A DNA stretch of 54,260 nt, from NCBI GenBank assembly GCA_037133095.1, contig JBAXOT010000010.1, positions 1-54,260 of the forward strand, given 5' to 3'. The position numbers were made by a program, and so were the translations under genes. The notes under the pieces were generated by a model. It had not been told where the DNA came from and did no database searches. It saw only the letters and a list, made by a program, of their open reading frames with translations. Position 1 is the stretch's first letter, and each line of letters starts with the position of its first letter. This document shows positions 51,212 to 54,260 of the stretch, one piece after another. The DNA comes from CAIMZW01 sp037133095 (lineage in GTDB: Bacteria > Actinomycetota > Actinomycetes > Nanopelagicales > Nanopelagicaceae).

Positions 51212-52639
51212 ATGGCACTTTGGGGTGGTCGATTTAGTCAAGGACCAGATGAGTCTGTGGCTGCGCTGTCAAGAAGTGTTCACTTTGATTGGCGTCTAGC
51301 CGCCTATGACGTCCGGGTAAATTTGGCCCATCTCAATGGTTTGCTCGAGATTGGTGTTCTCACGGAATCGGATGGAGCCACCATTAAGGCGGGATTGATC
51401 GATCTAGCGACGGACATTACAAGCGGGGCGTTCACGTATTCGGATGACGATGAGGATGTTCATAGCGCGATTGAACGAGGGCTCACGGAAAAAATTGGCT
51501 CACTTGGTGGCAGCATCCGAGCAGGACGTTCCCGAAATGATTTGGTTGTCACGGACTTCAAGCTGTACCTCATCGATCATCTTTTGGAAGTTGCGCAACT
51601 TCTCTCTTCCCTTATATCGGCTATTGCTCATCAAGCCGAGGAGAATGTTGATGCTGTAGCACCTGGATTTACCCATTTGCAACACGCACAGCCCATCAAT
51701 TTCGGTCATGAACTTGCCAAGCATGCCCATGCGTTCATGCGTGATGTGGATCGAATTGGAGATTGGCTGGAACGAAATTCGTTAAGTCCATTTGGAGCAA
51801 GTGCATTGGCGGGCAGTGCTTTGACTCCCGAACCCGAGAAAATCGCCGAAGAGTTAGGGTTCTTTGCCGTCATGGCTAATAGCATTGATGCCACAAGTGA
51901 TCGTGACTTTGTTGCTGAAGCGCTCTTCGTTCTGGCCACGATCGGAATTCATCTCTCCCGCCTAGGGGAGGAGTTCACGCTATGGAACACCAGTGAATTT
52001 AAATGGGTGGAGATTTCCGATGCCTTTTCCACTGGTTCTTCGATTATGCCGCAAAAGAAGAATCCTGATATTGCAGAGTTGGCGCGTGGCAAATCAGGGC
52101 GACTTTTAGGCAATCTCGTTGCGATGATGACCGTGATGAAAGGTTTGCCGTTTGGTTATAGCCGCGATTTACAAGAGGATAAAGAACCAGCCTTCGACTC
52201 CATCGAAACATTGCTCATGCTCTTGCCTGCGGTCACTGGCATGGTGGAAACCGCAAAGTTTATTCGCGAACAAATGAGCGCTGGAGTTCTGGCTGGACAC
52301 TCGCTGGCAACCGAAGTTGCAGATTTTCTTGCTCGCCAAGGCGTGCCCTTTGCCCAAGCCCATGAGGTTGCCGGAGCCTGCGTCAAGCGCTGTGAGGAAT
52401 TAGGGATTGGGCTCCATGAACTTGACCAAAACGAATTTCTTAACATTCACCCACTTTTGACGACAGATCTGCGCAGGTACTTAACCGCCGAAGGGGCCAT
52501 CGCCTCCCGAATGTCGAGTCTCGGAACGTCAACCCAAAGCCTTAAGGGTCAGATTGCAGAACTTGTACACGAGAATTCCTCAGCGTTACGTTGGATCTCA
52601 AGCGAGCGTGATCGCTTTTCGGGCATGATGAACCAATGA
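51212..52639 (+). CDS. argH: Argininosuccinate lyase
   Basis: ArgH (475 residues) splits argininosuccinate into arginine and fumarate. The fumarase/lyase signature GSSIMPQKKNPD, containing the catalytic Ser loop, is at about residue 275. RAGRSRNDLVVTDFKLYL and GFTHLQHAQPINFGHEL, with the catalytic His, are earlier. A strong ribosome site (GGGAAGGGAAG) precedes the ATG, so it can be translated independently of argR 50 nt upstream. The end overlaps tyrS by 4 nt. Confidence 0.96.
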   Translation: MALWGGRFSQGPDESVAALSRSVHFDWRLAAYDVRVNLAHLNGLLEIGVLTESDGATIKAGLIDLATDITSGAFTYSDDDEDVHSAIERGLTEKIGSLGGSIRAGRSRNDLVVTDFKLYLIDHLLEVAQLLSSLISAIAHQAEENVDAVAPGFTHLQHAQPINFGHELAKHAHAFMRDVDRIGDWLERNSLSPFGASALAGSALTPEPEKIAEELGFFAVMANSIDATSDRDFVAEALFVLATIGIHLSRLGEEFTLWNTSEFKWVEISDAFSTGSSIMPQKKNPDIAELARGKSGRLLGNLVAMMTVMKGLPFGYSRDLQEDKEPAFDSIETLLMLLPAVTGMVETAKFIREQMSAGVLAGHSLATEVADFLARQGVPFAQAHEVAGACVKRCEELGIGLHELDQNEFLNIHPLLTTDLRRYLTAEGAIASRMSSLGTSTQSLKGQIAELVHENSSALRWISSERDRFSGMMNQ

Positions 52640-53928
52640 ATTCGCAGACACGTTCCATCCAGTTATTAGAAGATTTAGAATGGCGCGATCTAATTTCGCA
52701 GAGCACGGATCGCGAGGCCTTGCTTCACGATTTGGCAGCGAATCCGATTAGTTTCTATCTTGGCTTTGATCCCACAGCGCCCAGCATTCATGTTGGAAAC
52801 CTGGTCGTACTTCTTGTGATGCGCCGATTTCAAATAGCGGGACACAATCCGATCCCACTCATAGGTGGTGCAACTGGTCTTATCGGAGATCCGAGCGGTC
52901 GTAACGAAGAGCGAACTCTCAACTCCGCGGATGTCGTGGCAGAGTGGGTAGCGCGCTACAGAGAACAACTTTCGCATTTTCTTGATTTTGATTCGGTGCC
53001 CAACCCTGCGGTAATGGCTAACAATCTCGACTGGACGTCAGGCTTGAGCGCTCTTGAATTTTTACGTGATGTTGGCAAACATTTCAGCGTCAATCAAATG
53101 TTGGCAAAAGATTCAGTTTCATCCCGATTGGAAAGTGGCGGAATCTCTTATACCGAGTTCTCGTATCAAGTTCTGCAGGGCTTTGATTACCTTGAACTTT
53201 ATCGCCGTCGCAATTGCATTCTGCAACTCGGTGGCAGTGATCAATGGGGAAATATCATTGCCGGTCTAGATCTCATTCGTAAGGTCGAAGGTGGGAGAGC
53301 GCATGCACTCACTATCCCGCTCATGACTAAATCGGATGGCAGTAAATTCGGTAAGACCGCTTCGGGTACGGTCTGGCTCGATCCCGAAATGACTTCGCCA
53401 TATGCGTTTTACCAATTCTGGTTGAACACCGAAGATGCCGATGTCGCAAAATATCTCAAGGTTTTCTCCTTCAAGTCGCGAGAGGAAATTACTCGCCTTA
53501 TTGAAACAGTCTCAGTTAATCCTGGGGCGCGCGAGGCGCAACGCGAATTGGCTCGTGAAATTACCACTCTCGTTCACGGTGAAGTGGAGTGCCAACAAGT
53601 GGAATTTGCGGCGAAAGCTCTCTTTGGTCAGGCCGAATTGGGCGAGCTTGGCGAGCGAACGTTGGAGTCAGCATTGGCTCAGTTGCCCAGAACCACGATT
53701 AAGGCTGGCGAGTCCATCCCCACATGGGTTGATCTCCTTGCGGCCGCCGGAGTGGTGGAAAGCAAGTCCGCGGCGCGCCGCGTGGTCAAAGATGGTGGGG
53801 CGTATATCAACAATGTGAAGGTTTCCACCGAAGATTTTGCTCCACAGGCGGGCGATTTCCTCTTTAATCGCTTTATCGTACTTCGCAAAGGAAAGCGTGA
53901 TTTGGCCGCCGTCGAGATGGTGATGTAA
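52636..53928 (+). CDS. tyrS: Tyrosine--tRNA ligase
   Basis: TyrRS (430 residues) is a class I synthetase. The HIGH motif reads HVGN in FDPTAPSIHVGNLVVL near residue 50, and the KMSKS loop reads KFGKT in MTKSDGSKFGKTASGTVWLD near residue 236. LGGSDQWGNIIAGLDLIRK binds substrate, and a C-terminal S4 RNA-binding domain (SKSAARRVVKDGGAYINN) contacts tRNA. Overlap with argH (ATGA) couples their translation. It is the last protein-coding gene before the rRNA promoter region. Confidence 0.97.
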   Translation: MNSQTRSIQLLEDLEWRDLISQSTDREALLHDLAANPISFYLGFDPTAPSIHVGNLVVLLVMRRFQIAGHNPIPLIGGATGLIGDPSGRNEERTLNSADVVAEWVARYREQLSHFLDFDSVPNPAVMANNLDWTSGLSALEFLRDVGKHFSVNQMLAKDSVSSRLESGGISYTEFSYQVLQGFDYLELYRRRNCILQLGGSDQWGNIIAGLDLIRKVEGGRAHALTIPLMTKSDGSKFGKTASGTVWLDPEMTSPYAFYQFWLNTEDADVAKYLKVFSFKSREEITRLIETVSVNPGAREAQRELAREITTLVHGEVECQQVEFAAKALFGQAELGELGERTLESALAQLPRTTIKAGESIPTWVDLLAAAGVVESKSAARRVVKDGGAYINNVKVSTEDFAPQAGDFLFNRFIVLRKGKRDLAAVEMVM

Positions 53929-53937
53929 ACCTCACAA

Positions 53938-53990
53938 TTTACGTGGCGATTTGGGGGGTTTTACGTGACCTCAATTTGACCCTAACGTGA
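53938..53990 (+). repeat. Three ACGTG direct repeats spaced exactly 22 bp
   Basis: TTTACGTGG at 53938, TTTACGTGA at 53960 and CTAACGTGA at 53982 start at intervals of 22 bp, about two helical turns. The first two lie upstream of the rRNA P1 -35 and the third lies in its spacer. This is a candidate site for a regulator binding one face of the DNA. Confidence 0.55.
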
Positions 53991-54005
53991 ACTGTGGGTT
54001 ATCTT
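53976..54005 (+). promoter_or_regulatory. Candidate rRNA promoter P1
   Basis: TTGACC at 53976-53981 is followed, after 18 bp, by TATCTT at 54000-54005 (17 bp if TTATCT is used). It lies about 50 bp after tyrS and points toward the rRNA leader. Confidence 0.55.
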
Positions 54006-54126
54006 TCTACCTCGCGCATGACAACGGACTGTGAAGGCCGAATGCCGACGGACTGGTGATAAAAAGCCAGTAAAGCAAGACTTGAAAAACTAATAAAGCT
54101 AACAAATCCAGTGTTATCTCGCGGAA

Positions 54127-54155
54127 TTGACCTTCTGTGTGCACTGCACTAGGTT
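54127..54155 (+). promoter_or_regulatory. Candidate rRNA promoter P2
   Basis: TTGACC at 54127-54132 and TAGGTT at 54150-54155 are exactly 17 bp apart. It repeats the -35 of P1, 151 bp further downstream, giving a tandem promoter layout common for rRNA operons. Confidence 0.6.
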
Positions 54156-54189
54156 TGTCAGTCTGCCCTGAAAACGAAGCGTAAGTTTC

Positions 54190-54260
54190 GCGCTCGGAGC
54201 GCATACGTACCTTGAGAACTCAACAACGTGCAAAAATGAATGCCAATCGAACCTCATAGA
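54190..54260 (+). other. Pre-16S rRNA leader (16S gene starts beyond the window)
   Basis: A small hairpin GCGCT-CGG-AGCGC (54190-54202) is followed by CTTGAGAACTCAACAACGTG at 54211-54230. From memory, nearly the same TTGAGAACTCAACA-GTG sequence occurs in the leader of many actinobacterial 16S rRNA genes, near the antitermination (boxA) and processing signals. The 16S start itself is not in the window. Between 53929 and 54260 I see no protein gene. Confidence 0.65.

Noticed and set aside
1..54260. Search for defence islands, toxin-antitoxin pairs, prophage, insertion sequences or CRISPR arrays
   Set aside because: Nearly all sequence is accounted for by conserved housekeeping genes in conserved order; no transposase, integrase, spaced repeat array or unknown multi-gene cluster is present.

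Overview
The window is a stretch of ordinary core chromosome from a high-level Actinobacteria (Actinomycetota) genome with moderate GC, roughly half by eye. The markers for that phylum are whiA, rbpA, DUF3099, an InhA-type FabI, a RapZ with an Arg in its P-loop, a tyrosine in the polymerase O-helix of PolA, and a gene order matching my memory of the Mycobacterium tuberculosis blocks polA-rpsA-coaE-uvrB-uvrA, uvrC-rapZ-yvcK-whiA-gap-pgk-tpiA-secG, tkt-tal, sufRBDCSU-sufT, fabG-inhA and infC-rpmI-rplT-rlm-pheST-argCJBD(F)R(G)H. The tight packing (many 1-11 nt overlaps), short intergenic regions and moderate GC suggest a streamlined lineage such as freshwater acI/Nanopelagicales-type actinobacteria, but that placement is inference.

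Layout. 1-4082: branched-chain amino acid ABC importer (livJ end, livH, livM, livG, livF). 4085-8411: hotdog thioesterase, polA, MFS transporter. 8476-20258: rpsA, coaE, the complete excision-repair set uvrB-uvrA-uvrC, then rapZ-yvcK-whiA. 20353-24079: lower glycolysis gap-pgk-tpiA, then secG and rbpA. 24095-29814 (minus): ctaA-tkt-tal-pgi. 29908-36229: SUF iron-sulfur assembly operon sufR-B-D-Rieske-C-S-U-T. 36258-39098: ABC exporter facing SURF1 and DUF3099. 39194-40686: fatty-acid elongation fabG-fabI. 40884-46489: infC-rpmI-rplT, a SpoU-type rRNA methyltransferase, pheS-pheT. 46555-53928: arginine operon argC-J-B-D-R, argH, then tyrS. 53929-54260: promoter and leader region that appears to lead into a 16S rRNA gene just outside the window.

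How the genes work together. Sugar phosphates are handled by pgi, tal, tkt, gap, pgk and tpiA. CtaA and SURF1 support an aa3-type cytochrome oxidase, and the SUF operon provides Fe-S clusters. The arg operon appears autoregulated by its own ArgR through two palindromes in the argC promoter, and suf by SufR through an operator at the start of sufR.

I found no mobile element, CRISPR array, prophage, tRNA or complete rRNA gene, and no clearly novel multi-gene system. The most interesting signals are regulatory: a recurring TANNNT-N6-ATG/GTG arrangement implying leaderless mRNAs, a likely AUC start codon for infC behind a hairpin, a CAAC-N6-GTTG SufR operator, ARG boxes overlapping the pheT stop, a 16-bp hairpin between livJ and livH, and 22-bp-spaced ACGTG repeats at the rRNA promoter. 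The arg cluster lacks argF and argG, and the pentose-phosphate cluster lacks zwf, opcA and pgl.
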